Source of the DNA: CAYUPI01 sp964446585
GTDB lineage: Bacteria; Verrucomicrobiota; Verrucomicrobiia; Limisphaerales; UBA8199
Assembly: GCA_964446585.1 (NCBI GenBank)
Contig: CAYUPI010000010.1
Location: 1-64,000 of the forward strand
DNA length: 64,000 nucleotides
Direction: 5' to 3'
Part shown: positions 27,208 through 35,457 of the stretch, in pieces
How positions within the stretch are numbered: position 1 is the stretch's first letter
Layout of the letters: every line of letters begins with the position of its first letter
The notes under the pieces: generated by a model
The model's database searches: none
What the model was told of the DNA's origin: nothing
The model's input: the letters and a program-made list of their open reading frames with translations, nothing else
Translations under genes and position numbers: made by a program

Positions 27208-27879
27208 ATGAATTTCCTGCGCGCGAAATTTGCCGCTTCCCCAATCTATGTCCGGGTCGCGCCGTTTGCGATTTTTCTCGCTCTAACCTATTGCCAGCAG
27301 CTTTTCGGTGAGAGGGGACCGTACTGGTTCTACTTAATCAAAACTCTGGTAGGCGCGTGGCTGTTGTGGGAAATGCGATCTTTCGTAGCCGAACTGCGCT
27401 GGTCGTTCAGTTGGGAGTCACTTGCGGTTGGTTTCGCGGTCTGCGTTTTGTGGGTTGGCCTGGATGGCCTGTATCCGCGACTCTCCAAGCCGGACGCGGG
27501 CTGGGAGCCGTTCCACGAATTCGGACAGGGCTCGGCGCTGGGGTGGCTCTTTGTGTTGGTGCGGTTTGCGGGCTCGTCCTTGGTCGTTCCGCCGCTGGAA
27601 GAAGTTTTTTATCGTTCCTTCCTCTATCGCTATTTCGTGAAGCTGGATTTCCTCGCGATGCCGCTCGCTCAATTTCATGCGCTGTCCTTCTGTGTCACCG
27701 CGGCTATCTTCGGCCTGACTCATCCCGATCGTTGGGTGGCAGGCATTCTTTGCGGGCTGGCGTACCAATGGCTGGTTATCAGAAAGAACCGGCTCGGTGA
27801 CGCCATCGCCGCGCACGCCGTCACCAATTTCCTGCTAGGCATTTGGGTCGTGTGGAAGGGCGCGTGGAGCTTCTGGTGA
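27208..27879 (+). CDS. CPBP-family intramembrane protease
   Basis: About 223 residues with several membrane helices. Active-site motifs of the CAAX/CPBP protease family are present: EEVFYRSFLYRY (EExxxR), FGLTHPDRWVAG and a final HAVTNFLLG. It resembles the CAAX-like protease group found near exosortase genes, which fits the ExeA/GspB neighbours, but no exosortase is in the window. An in-frame ATG at 27187 is an alternative start. Confidence 0.82.
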   Translation: MNFLRAKFAASPIYVRVAPFAIFLALTYCQQLFGERGPYWFYLIKTLVGAWLLWEMRSFVAELRWSFSWESLAVGFAVCVLWVGLDGLYPRLSKPDAGWEPFHEFGQGSALGWLFVLVRFAGSSLVVPPLEEVFYRSFLYRYFVKLDFLAMPLAQFHALSFCVTAAIFGLTHPDRWVAGILCGLAYQWLVIRKNRLGDAIAAHAVTNFLLGIWVVWKGAWSFW

Positions 27880-27962
27880 ACCTGATCGCGGGCCCGGTCG
27901 GATAGAAACGGCGGAGGTAATTTGTCGTTTGCCTGGGAGCAATATCGGCTCGGCCGCGCACT

Positions 27963-28367
27963 TTAGCCTGGTCCGAAATCACAAGGCACTTTGCTCCCAT
28001 CTCGCCGACGATAGACCGAGAAATCCCCCTTATCCAGTGTCAGCACAGTAGCGCGCGGGAAGCGTTCACTCAGGAGCACAACGCAGGCGTCCGCGAGATC
28101 CATCTCCCGGTCGGCATATTTGCGAAGGAGCCAGAGCAAAGCATCCGCGTCTTCAGCGAGCCTAAGCTCCGAGACATAATCACCGTCGCGCAACAGACGG
28201 GGCGCCAGTTCCTGGACCCCGAGGCGGTAACCTGCTTCGATGAGCACGGCTTCGGCACAAATGAACGGCGGCGAGAAATGATCGAAGTAATACTCGGCCC
28301 AGCGACGTCGGACCGCCTCTTTGCTCCAGCGGGCCAGGATGAATCCCGTGTCCGCAATGAAGTTCAC
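27963..28367 (-). CDS. PIN-domain toxin (VapC-like)
   Basis: 134 residues beginning MNFIADTGFILARWSK, with the first PIN acidic residue at D6. Later acidic positions are E45 near EAVLIEAGYRLG, D93/D97 in EMDLADACVVLLSE and D113 in VLTLDKGDF. Such proteins are usually RNA-cutting toxins. It overlaps the upstream small gene by four bases, giving a standard antitoxin-toxin arrangement. Confidence 0.85.
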   Translation of the reverse strand: MNFIADTGFILARWSKEAVRRRWAEYYFDHFSPPFICAEAVLIEAGYRLGVQELAPRLLRDGDYVSELRLAEDADALLWLLRKYADREMDLADACVVLLSERFPRATVLTLDKGDFSVYRRRDGSKVPCDFGPG

Positions 28368-28600
28368 GGCCGACCCTTGAGCATGCGGCTAACGTAGCGT
28401 TTGTCCCGTTCGGCAGTTTCCGACAGATCCCAATCCGGATACCGACGGCAGGCCCATGCGCGCTTCTTCAGACGTCCGGCCCGGTCGCGTCCGGCGGCGC
28501 GCAACCATTTGGCCAGAGTGATTCCTTCAGTTCGAGCCGCTTGCCGGAAGAGGCGGCGCTCGGCGATCGAAAGCCGCAAGGGATAAGCCCTATTTGACAT
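28364..28600 (-). CDS. Antitoxin of the PIN pair
   Basis: 78 residues from the ATG at 28600 (MSNRAYPLRLSIAERRLFRQAA). The N-terminal half, LRLSIAERRLFRQAARTEGITLAKWLRAAGRDRA, looks like a ribbon-helix-helix DNA-binding module; the basic, tryptophan-bearing tail would contact the toxin. The last four bases overlap the PIN gene. A small inverted repeat sits at its start. Confidence 0.75.
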   Translation of the reverse strand: MSNRAYPLRLSIAERRLFRQAARTEGITLAKWLRAAGRDRAGRLKKRAWACRRYPDWDLSETAERDKRYVSRMLKGRP

Positions 28601-28612
28601 ACAGTTTTGTAT
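28599..28612. promoter_or_regulatory. Possible operator of the toxin-antitoxin pair
   Basis: ATACA-GTTT-TGTAT, an inverted repeat in an AT-rich patch that overlaps the antitoxin start. Ribbon-helix-helix antitoxins often bind such sites; the arms are short, so this is tentative. Confidence 0.3.
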
Positions 28613-28732
28613 ATCATTTTTCAAGAAGGTTTTCAAGTAAAATCTACCGCCAGCACGCTTGCTAACGGCCCCTCGTACCGGGTATGCCCCTTGCTATTCG
28701 ACAAAGCGCGTTTCTTTAACTTTGATGGATGC

Positions 28733-30343
28733 GTGTTGCCGTGCGTCATCTTTGAAGACGACCATCTGCTGGTAGTGAACAAACCGGCGGGTCTGAACAC
28801 GCACGCGCCCAGTCCATACGCCGGCGAAGGCCTTTACGATTGGTTGCGGAACCGGGAGCCGCGCTGGGCCACGCTGGCCATTATCCACCGGCTCGATAAA
28901 GAAACTTCCGGCGTGATGGTGTTTGCCAAAACGCCGCTGGCCAACCGCCTGCTGACTGAGCAGTTCACACAGCGCTCCGTTCATAAAGAATATCGGTTCC
29001 TGACCGACCGCGCTTTGCCTCGCAAGGAAATCTCGGTCGAGAGCTGCCTGGTTCGGGCGGGCGAGAAATATGTTAGCCGGCCGGTGCACGTGGGCGGAGA
29101 CCTGGCGGAGACGAGGTTCAGGCTCCTCGAAGAAGCTCGATTTCGTTCACAGCCTCCTCATGTCGGCTCCTACAACATCGTTGGTGCCGAGCCGGTGACT
29201 GGACGCACGCACCAGATTCGCGTTCACGCGGCCGATCGGGACTGGCCCATCCTGGGTGATACTTTGTACGGCGGCACACCGGGGTCGCGAGTCTATTTGC
29301 ATGCAACCGAATTGGCGTTGAGACATCCCGCAACGGGCGAAGTCGTGACGTTCAAAGCGCCACCAGTATTTGAGGCCGATCCGCGCCTGGCGCTGCGTGA
29401 AGCCCTCATTGAACCGGAACTCACAAATGCCTTTCGCCTCGTTCATGGAGCGAGCGATCGGTGTCCGGGTTGGTACGTGGAGCGGCTGGGTGATTATCTG
29501 CTCTGTCGGAGCGGACAAGGCTTGAAGGCAGACCAGGAGCGGGAACTGGCGCGGCTCGAAAGCCATTGCTCCGCGCGCGGCGCTTATCACAAGCTGCTGA
29601 CACGGCAGGTGCGCCGGGCGACCCCTGTCGAAGCCGCCCCACGGTTGGTCCTGGGTGAGACCGCAACGGAGAGGTTCGCGGTGCGCGAGAATGGGTGTCA
29701 GTTCGAACTGAGTTTTCGCGAAGGCTTTTCGATCGGACTGTTTCTCGACCAGCGCGACAATCGCCGCCGCTTGCTCACCGGCCACGTCGCAGCAAGGTTC
29801 AATTTCTCACGCGCCGGCTCTCCGGCGCTGCTCAATACGTTCGCCTATACGTGCGGCTTTTCGGTTTGCGCTGCGAAAGCCGGCTGGCTGACTACAAACA
29901 TCGATCTCTCGAAAAAATATCTCGAGTGGGGCAAGCGCAATTTCAAGCTGAACCTGCTCGATCCCGTCGAGCACGAGTTTATTTTCGGCGACGTCTTTGA
30001 TTGGCTTGGGCGTCTGGCCAAAAAGCAGCGGCGGTTTGACATTATCCTGCTGGATCCGCCGACGTTTTCGCACTCCAAGGAGTCGGGGGTGTTCCGCGTC
30101 GAAAAGGATTATGGCAAGCTGGTGCGTCTGACTTTACCGCTACTCCATGCATCGGGCGTGTTGTTCGCCTCGACGAACGCCGCCTGTTGGGAGCCGGCAC
30201 AATTCCTGGCGTGCCTGGAAGAGGCCGTCGGCAAATCAGGCAGAAAGATTCTTCAGCGACATTATGCGCCGCAGCCCCCGGACTTTCCAGTTTCTCGTTA
30301 TGAACCGGCGTACTTGAAAACGGTGTGGCTACGGGTGTCTTAG
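28733..30343 (+). CDS. Fused RluA-type pseudouridine synthase and RlmI-type rRNA methyltransferase
   Basis: A two-enzyme protein of about 536 residues. The N-terminal half, about 1-230, is an RluA-family pseudouridine synthase with VVNKPAGLNTHAP, the catalytic IHRLDKETSGVMVFAKT and the later VTGRTHQIRVHAADRDWPI. The C-terminal half is a class I SAM-dependent methyltransferase of the RlmI/RlmK type: FREGFSIGLFLDQRDNRR, LLNTFAYTCGFSVCAAKAG and LLDPPTFSHSKE. No ATG lies near the domain start; the GTG at 28733 fits best, although the frame is open back to 28607. Both activities would modify rRNA. Confidence 0.85.
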   Translation: MLPCVIFEDDHLLVVNKPAGLNTHAPSPYAGEGLYDWLRNREPRWATLAIIHRLDKETSGVMVFAKTPLANRLLTEQFTQRSVHKEYRFLTDRALPRKEISVESCLVRAGEKYVSRPVHVGGDLAETRFRLLEEARFRSQPPHVGSYNIVGAEPVTGRTHQIRVHAADRDWPILGDTLYGGTPGSRVYLHATELALRHPATGEVVTFKAPPVFEADPRLALREALIEPELTNAFRLVHGASDRCPGWYVERLGDYLLCRSGQGLKADQERELARLESHCSARGAYHKLLTRQVRRATPVEAAPRLVLGETATERFAVRENGCQFELSFREGFSIGLFLDQRDNRRRLLTGHVAARFNFSRAGSPALLNTFAYTCGFSVCAAKAGWLTTNIDLSKKYLEWGKRNFKLNLLDPVEHEFIFGDVFDWLGRLAKKQRRFDIILLDPPTFSHSKESGVFRVEKDYGKLVRLTLPLLHASGVLFASTNAACWEPAQFLACLEEAVGKSGRKILQRHYAPQPPDFPVSRYEPAYLKTVWLRVS

Positions 30344-30345
30344 CG

Positions 30346-31428
30346 TTATCCACTCTGCAGCATTTGCAGCATCTGCCGATCGAGTTTAGAGCCGCGGAAA
30401 TCTTCGTAAGCAACGTCTGTGCGGTTGCTATCGAGCACGCCGAAGTCGCCCCGCAAATTCCAAAGCGCCCAACCCCAGCCCGCTTCCTTCCACAATTGGA
30501 GGCAATCGCGCATCCAGGCCAAAACCACTGCGTGCGGTGTGCGGCTAAATGCTCCCCATTCCCCGACGTGGACGCCGACTCCTTTTTTTGCGAGCTGCTG
30601 CCAGGGCACGATCCGCTCTTTACGTAAGCGTTCTTTATCAATCGTCGATTGCTCATTGAGCTTTAGCGGCCAGCTCGGCTCCGCCCAGGACTCGGCCCCG
30701 CGCACCCAATTGGCTTTGTAATGGCTGACCTGCATCGGATCGTAGCCGCGCGTACTTTGCGCAATCCCCAATGCGGCCAACCCGGTCACCGGCTCGCGCC
30801 CCCAGCGCAGGCCGTCGGCGATGATGAGGCGCTGGGGGTCTTCGGCGCGGATGGACTCGACAAGACGCGTGACTACGCGCCGGTACTTTTCCTCGGACAG
30901 ATTCCCGGGCTCGTTCAACAAATTGAAGCTCAGGCGTTGGCTCGAAATGCCCCGGTAACGATTCGCCAACAATCCCCAGTGAAACGCGCAGGCCGCGAGC
31001 GCTTTCTCATCCGTCCATAAGTCCAGAGGTTCCTTTGGCGGATTGACACAATAGCCCGGCGCGCGATGCAGGTTGAGGTTGATATGCACACCGTGCTTGC
31101 CGCCCAGCTCAACGGCTTCGTCGATGTCTTTCAATTCCTCTTCGCGCACTTTCAGCCAGTCCTCAGGATCGGTCCAGCACAGGTAAGAAAGGGGCAGGCG
31201 AGCAAAATCGAAGCCCCATTCGGACATCAACGCAAGATCGCTTTCCCGGAATGGCGGATTGTTGCCCTCGCGCCGCTTGACGCATTTCTCCGTCAGGTTG
31301 AATCCGCGCCAGCGTGGCAGGTGGTTGGCGGTCGCGGATTTCAGTTCGGCGGCTCCGGTCCTTAGCTCAGGGGCTGCAGCAGTAACAGCGAGCGTGCTGG
31401 CGGCATGGAGAAACTCACGGCGGGTCAC
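30346..31428 (-). CDS. Exported GH5-type cellulase-family hydrolase
   Basis: About 360 residues, starting at the GTG at 31428, which overlaps the upstream stop as GTGA. The N-terminus VTRREFLHAASTLAVTAAAPE is a Tat-like signal. The GH5 TIM barrel shows GFNLTEKC, FARLPLSYLCW, the acid/base glutamate in FNLLNEPGN and the nucleophile glutamate in GVHVGEWGAF. The substrate is probably a beta-linked glucan or mannan but cannot be fixed. It is the last of three coupled genes. Confidence 0.88.
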   Translation of the reverse strand: MTRREFLHAASTLAVTAAAPELRTGAAELKSATANHLPRWRGFNLTEKCVKRREGNNPPFRESDLALMSEWGFDFARLPLSYLCWTDPEDWLKVREEELKDIDEAVELGGKHGVHINLNLHRAPGYCVNPPKEPLDLWTDEKALAACAFHWGLLANRYRGISSQRLSFNLLNEPGNLSEEKYRRVVTRLVESIRAEDPQRLIIADGLRWGREPVTGLAALGIAQSTRGYDPMQVSHYKANWVRGAESWAEPSWPLKLNEQSTIDKERLRKERIVPWQQLAKKGVGVHVGEWGAFSRTPHAVVLAWMRDCLQLWKEAGWGWALWNLRGDFGVLDSNRTDVAYEDFRGSKLDRQMLQMLQSG

Positions 31429-32318
31429 AGCAAATCCTGGTACGCCAGCCAGAGCGCGCGAAAATATCTCAGGATCCGCACCGGGTCTGTGCTCTCCGGA
31501 ATCTCGGCCAGGCAATAGCCGGTGAATCCGGTTTCGTTCAGGCCCGTCAGGAGTTTGCGAAAGGGATACTCATCCAGAAATAGATCACGCATGTGAACGG
31601 TGAAAATCTTGCGCTTGATCAGATTGAAGTTGTGCTCGAAGCCTTCGCCGTCCAGATCGCTTTGGTTGCTGTTCCAGCAGACGCCAACGTTTGGATGGCC
31701 GGCGGTGTCCATGATGTTCTTGATGTACGGCACGTGCGACGTTTCTTTGCCGTGGACCTCGAGGCGAATCTGAACCCCATGTGCGGCCCCGAATTCACCC
31801 AACTCGCGAAGCGACCGGCCGATTTGTTCCAGCGTCTTTTCCTTCGACAATTGAGGCGGCAGGCCATTGGGCCGGACTTTGACGCCGGGCGCGCCCACGT
31901 CGTGCGCCAGGACGATGTATTCTTTGGTCGCGGCGATGTCGGCGCGGAGTTTGGCCTGATCGGGAGTGTGGAAATCGAACGCGCTGCCCAGGCCCATCAA
32001 TTCGACCGGTGAACCGCGAAAACGTTCTTTCACCTCAGCGCGCTGTGCATTGCTCAAGCTGACTTCGACCCCATGCGCATGGGACGTGCGAAGCTCGACG
32101 CCTTGAATGGCAGCGCCCGCGCAATTCTTGATAATGGTCGGAACGTCCCAATCTTTGGCGATGTTGTAGGTGACGATGCCGAGCTTCATTTTGGGCGGAC
32201 GAAGCACGAAGCTCGGCGTCCGGGCGCTTTCGGCGGCTATAGTGGCTCGTGCGAAAAAGCCGGCAGCGCCGACCGTCAGGCCCGCGGCCTTCAAAAAGTC
32301 CCGGCGACGGGCAATCAT
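31425..32318 (-). CDS. Tat-exported sugar phosphate isomerase/epimerase family protein
   Basis: 297 residues with a Tat signal (MIARRRDFLKAAGLTVGAAG). The mature part is an AP-endonuclease-2/xylose-isomerase TIM barrel: MKLGIVTYNIAKDWDV, IQGVELRTSHAHGVE, VQIRLEVHGKET, NVGVCWNSNQSDLDGEG and FTVHMRDLF. The pattern of His, Glu and Asp fits a metal-dependent isomerase or epimerase. It begins three bases after the oxidoreductase stop and overlaps the GH5 gene by four bases. Confidence 0.87.
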   Translation of the reverse strand: MIARRRDFLKAAGLTVGAAGFFARATIAAESARTPSFVLRPPKMKLGIVTYNIAKDWDVPTIIKNCAGAAIQGVELRTSHAHGVEVSLSNAQRAEVKERFRGSPVELMGLGSAFDFHTPDQAKLRADIAATKEYIVLAHDVGAPGVKVRPNGLPPQLSKEKTLEQIGRSLRELGEFGAAHGVQIRLEVHGKETSHVPYIKNIMDTAGHPNVGVCWNSNQSDLDGEGFEHNFNLIKRKIFTVHMRDLFLDEYPFRKLLTGLNETGFTGYCLAEIPESTDPVRILRYFRALWLAYQDLL

Positions 32319-32321
32319 AAA

Positions 32322-33662
32322 TCAGCTCGCGGCCAACTGCGGGACTTCGAAACCATTGCGGTACTGGCGCTTGATATATTGGTTGGCTTCATTGTCCTTG
32401 AAGCGCTCGGTTTGGGGATCGAACTCCAGCGATCGGCCCAGCCGGTAGGCGAGATTGCCCAAATGGCAGTGGGCGCAGGACCGATGTGCATCGAGAGTGG
32501 ACACAGACAGGTCGGAGGTCTTGCGCGAGCGCACCGCCTTGAAAAAGCGTAGCCACTTGCCTCCCTTATCCGGGGTCGGAGCGTCCGCCGGGATCGGCAG
32601 GGCTTCGCGCTCGCCCGTCTTGCCTTCTTTGTAGCTAAAGAAGCCTTTGCCCAAGACGTAGAAACCCTTCGTGCCAAAGAAACTGTTGCCGCAATTTCCT
32701 CCGTCGAATTCCTCGAATGAGCCCAGGTTGCGCACCTCAAAGGTCATGATCGAGCCGTCTGAGTAAGTGAACGTCGTGGCCTGCGTGTTTGGAGTCTGCC
32801 CATCGTCGTCCAGCCCGTAACGCCCGCCGGAGCTGTACACCTTTACCGGCAAGCCGCGATTGTGCCCCCAGCACGCCGCATCCATCTGATGCACGCCCTG
32901 ATTGCCAATCTCGCCATTTCCGTACTCCCAGAAATAGTGCCAGTCATAGTGGACGTACAAGCCGGGCTTTTTGCGGTCCACGTTGATCATGTACTCGTGG
33001 TCGGGTGAGGGCCCCTGCCATAACGGCCAATCCAGGTTTTCTGGAACCGGCCCGGTTTTGCCGTGGCCGATAGGGCCGCGATTGCCGTTCTTGTACACGT
33101 AGCCGCGCGATTCCACGATCTTGCCGATGAACCCATTATGCATGAGCTGCATGTCGCGGATGAGCGTCGCGTTGGATCGGCTCTGGGTGCCGTGCTGGAC
33201 CATGCGGCCATATTTTTCGGCCGCGGCCACAAGCTGGCGTCCCTCATAAATGCTGTGCGAGAGCGGTTTCTCGACATAGACGTCTTTGCCCGCCTGGCAG
33301 GCCCAGACGGCGGCCAGCGTGTGCCAGTGATTGGGCGTGGCGATGGTAACGGCGTCGATTTCCTTGTCCTCGAGGGCCTGGCGGATGTCTTTGTACTTTT
33401 TCGGCGCCTTGCCTTGGGCGGTTTCGACGGCTTTTGCGCCCCGTTCAAGCACAGTGGAATCCACGTCGCACAAGGCGACATATTCCGCGTCGTCCTTCAT
33501 GCCCAGGATGTCCTTGATATGGGAGCCGCCTTGGCCGTTGAATCCGATCGTGCACATGCGGATGCGGTTATTGGCGCCAAACACCTTGCCGGTGGCCATC
33601 GTGCCCGCTACCAGCACCGCCGTGGTTGTTTTTCCGAGAAATTGTCTGCGAGTTAATTCCAT
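32322..33662 (-). CDS. Tat-exported Gfo/Idh/MocA oxidoreductase
   Basis: About 446 residues from the ATG at 33662 (MELTRRQFLGKTTTAVLVAG), which has an AAAGGA ribosome site and begins the Tat signal. The Rossmann part shows IRMCTIGFNGQGGSH and TIATPNHWHTLAAVWACQAGKDVYVEKPLSHS, the last with the EKP motif. The C-terminal half has the alpha/beta dimerisation region. The C-terminus ends NLAYRLGRSLEFDPQTERF, common in verrucomicrobial/planctomycetal secreted members. It is the first gene of the operon with the isomerase and the GH5 gene. Confidence 0.9.
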   Translation of the reverse strand: MELTRRQFLGKTTTAVLVAGTMATGKVFGANNRIRMCTIGFNGQGGSHIKDILGMKDDAEYVALCDVDSTVLERGAKAVETAQGKAPKKYKDIRQALEDKEIDAVTIATPNHWHTLAAVWACQAGKDVYVEKPLSHSIYEGRQLVAAAEKYGRMVQHGTQSRSNATLIRDMQLMHNGFIGKIVESRGYVYKNGNRGPIGHGKTGPVPENLDWPLWQGPSPDHEYMINVDRKKPGLYVHYDWHYFWEYGNGEIGNQGVHQMDAACWGHNRGLPVKVYSSGGRYGLDDDGQTPNTQATTFTYSDGSIMTFEVRNLGSFEEFDGGNCGNSFFGTKGFYVLGKGFFSYKEGKTGEREALPIPADAPTPDKGGKWLRFFKAVRSRKTSDLSVSTLDAHRSCAHCHLGNLAYRLGRSLEFDPQTERFKDNEANQYIKRQYRNGFEVPQLAAS

Positions 33663-33979
33663 ATTCAATCCTTTCGAGTGTGTGTTACTATCCTGGAACC
33701 CTGAGGCGTATGTCGCGAAATTGCAACTCTGAAAGAAGGGACCCTCAATTGAACGCAAGGCAGCGAAGACGCAAAGCCGCAAGAGATTGAAGCAACCCTT
33801 GCCAGAAGCACGCGAAACCGCTCAAATGCCCTGGTGAGTGCAATCCAGGTCAGCTATCGCTCACACATAGAAACTCGCAGGTCTGTCTTCATGCCCATTG
33901 AAAACAGTGCAACTTACAAAATTCCATCGTGCACGTTGCCGTGCACGAACTATCGGGTTAATAATATCGTTGGCGGTCA
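33663..33979. other. Intergenic region with hairpin
   Basis: 317 bases upstream of the oxidoreductase operon. GCAAAG/GCAAG-type short repeats occur around 33750-33790. A perfect hairpin TCGTGCACG-TTGC-CGTGCACGA sits at 33927-33948. No T-run follows, so it is not a clear terminator. I see no gene. Confidence 0.5.
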
Positions 33980-34267
33980 ATGTCACACGGTCGTCCATCA
34001 ACTGCGGATCAGGTTCACGCAATTGCGTGCAACGCTTTTGCCAGTGATCCGCGCACTCGATCGCTTGTGTCGGAGTACGGCGAGGCTCTTTATTCGCGTT
34101 TGCTGCCACCCGAGGGCCAGGATGACCGCTGGAGGGAGCTTGTGCTCCTCGGCAGGGGCAATGCCAAATTTTTAGATGATCCGCGAGCGGCATCAAAGCT
34201 TTTGGCTACTTGCTTAGTTCATCCTACGACCGGTGCATTTGAGATTATTATTGAAGAAACCTGCTAA
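33980..34267 (+). CDS. Small hypothetical protein
   Basis: 95 residues (MSHGRPSTADQVHAIACNAF). Codon choice is compatible with a real gene, with a hydrophilic middle (LLPPEGQDDRWRELVLL). There is no recognisable family and no clear ribosome site. It may be spurious. Confidence 0.35.
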   Translation: MSHGRPSTADQVHAIACNAFASDPRTRSLVSEYGEALYSRLLPPEGQDDRWRELVLLGRGNAKFLDDPRAASKLLATCLVHPTTGAFEIIIEETC

Positions 34268-34362
34268 CAAAATCACTGGAGCGAATGCGGGAGGGCCGTG
34301 TGGGATGCCAAATAGGACGCGCTGGGACGCCCGCATCGCTCAGTTCCTTCGTTCGGCTGAAT

Positions 34363-34644
34363 ATGCGCACTGATCATCAAGAAACGCCCGAGCCTCCGAA
34401 TCGCCGGGTTGGTTGGTCGATTTACGGCGCAGCGGTGATCGCGTCCTGCCTGATTTGCGCTGCGCTTGCGCCTTGGGGACTTTTCCCTCTGCTATCGGGA
34501 GGCGCATGGTCCTGGGTCGCGGTCGCCTTTGGTGTGGTCATTGCGCTGATTGTAAACCTCGTTCGTCCTCGCTACGAAACCGCTGTAGGGAAATGGAGAG
34601 CATTCTATGATTTCCTTCTCAGGCAGATGCCGCCGCCCGACTGA
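34363..34644 (+). CDS. Small membrane protein, unknown
   Basis: 93 residues from the ATG at 34363 (MRTDHQETPEPPNRR). Two hydrophobic helices follow (WSIYGAAVIASCLICAALA and WSWVAVAFGVVIALIVNLV), then a short basic tail. No family recognised. An upstream in-frame start at 34285 is less likely. Confidence 0.45.
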   Translation: MRTDHQETPEPPNRRVGWSIYGAAVIASCLICAALAPWGLFPLLSGGAWSWVAVAFGVVIALIVNLVRPRYETAVGKWRAFYDFLLRQMPPPD

Positions 34645-34772
34645 GCAGTCAGCGCAGCCGAACAAATGGCCTGGAGTGGACACGGAACGGCGCGTCCTGT
34701 TTGCATTTGTACGCCCTCGGCCCCGCGCCACTCAGACCGAGCGTCGGTCACCGTAGTTCGGGTGTGTTCAAT

Positions 34773-34997
34773 GTGGCAAAGCCGAAACGAAAACTGACAC
34801 GAGCAGAGAAGCGGGCGAGGAAGAAACGTCGCGAGGAGTTCATGATCGTCTTCATCAATGGAAAGCAGAAGCGAGTGAGGCGTGGGCCAAAGACTGAGGG
34901 CATGGATGTGGCCGAGATTATCAGGCGGAACGCCGATCCGATTTGGTTGCATCAAAATGAGCTTTGGGAATACATGGACCAGACCGAGGAAAGCTGA
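34773..34997 (+). CDS. Small conserved-looking basic protein
   Basis: About 74 residues from a GTG at 34773. It is a strongly basic start (AKPKRKLTRAEKRARKKRR), then FMIVFINGKQKRVRRGP, then EIIRRNADPIWLHQNELWEYM. I recall similar tails in hypothetical proteins of this phylum, but no function. The ordered aromatic tail and charge pattern suggest a real gene rather than chance. Confidence 0.6.
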   Translation: MAKPKRKLTRAEKRARKKRREEFMIVFINGKQKRVRRGPKTEGMDVAEIIRRNADPIWLHQNELWEYMDQTEES

Positions 34998-35069
34998 GAT
35001 TCCAAGCATCGAGGCTCGCAGGCAAGGTGTCACCGTCTCACCCTCCGGGACGGCTACAAACCCTGAATT

Positions 35070-35387
35070 ATGCAGGTTGAGTTGCGAACGGGAGCGGGCC
35101 AATTGAAACGAATTACTTCACTAATGTTGACGGTCGGACTGCTCGCGGTCAGCGGCTGCATGTCCACGCATCTGGTCCAAGATAAAGTGCAGAAACACGT
35201 CGAATATAGCGAGAGCGACGGGCAGACCCGAGAGGTGGAGGGCGAGCCGGGATACTACGCGCTGCTGCCCCTCACCATCGTCGGCGATGTTGCGACGTCG
35301 CCCTTTCAGCTCTTTTACGTTTTGTTTACTAACGACTCTCGTACGGCCAGCGCCAACATTCACGGTGTCCCAGTGCCTTTGCCTTGA
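35070..35387 (+). CDS. YceK/DUF1375-like lipoprotein
   Basis: A small lipoprotein with lipobox LAVSGC; the cysteine would be acylated. The mature part runs CMSTHLVQDKV... and includes EPGYYALLPLTIVGDVATSPFQLFYVLF, like the YceK/YidQ family. The start is uncertain: ATG 35070, TTG 35103 (with GGGAG upstream) or ATG 35124 all open into the signal. Confidence 0.65.
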   Translation: MQVELRTGAGQLKRITSLMLTVGLLAVSGCMSTHLVQDKVQKHVEYSESDGQTREVEGEPGYYALLPLTIVGDVATSPFQLFYVLFTNDSRTASANIHGVPVPLP

Positions 35388-35457
35388 CTGACTTGCGCAT
35401 TGGCACTTGTGTCAAGACCCGATGTTTGATATGTTTTCCGGGAAAGGCAGAATCACA

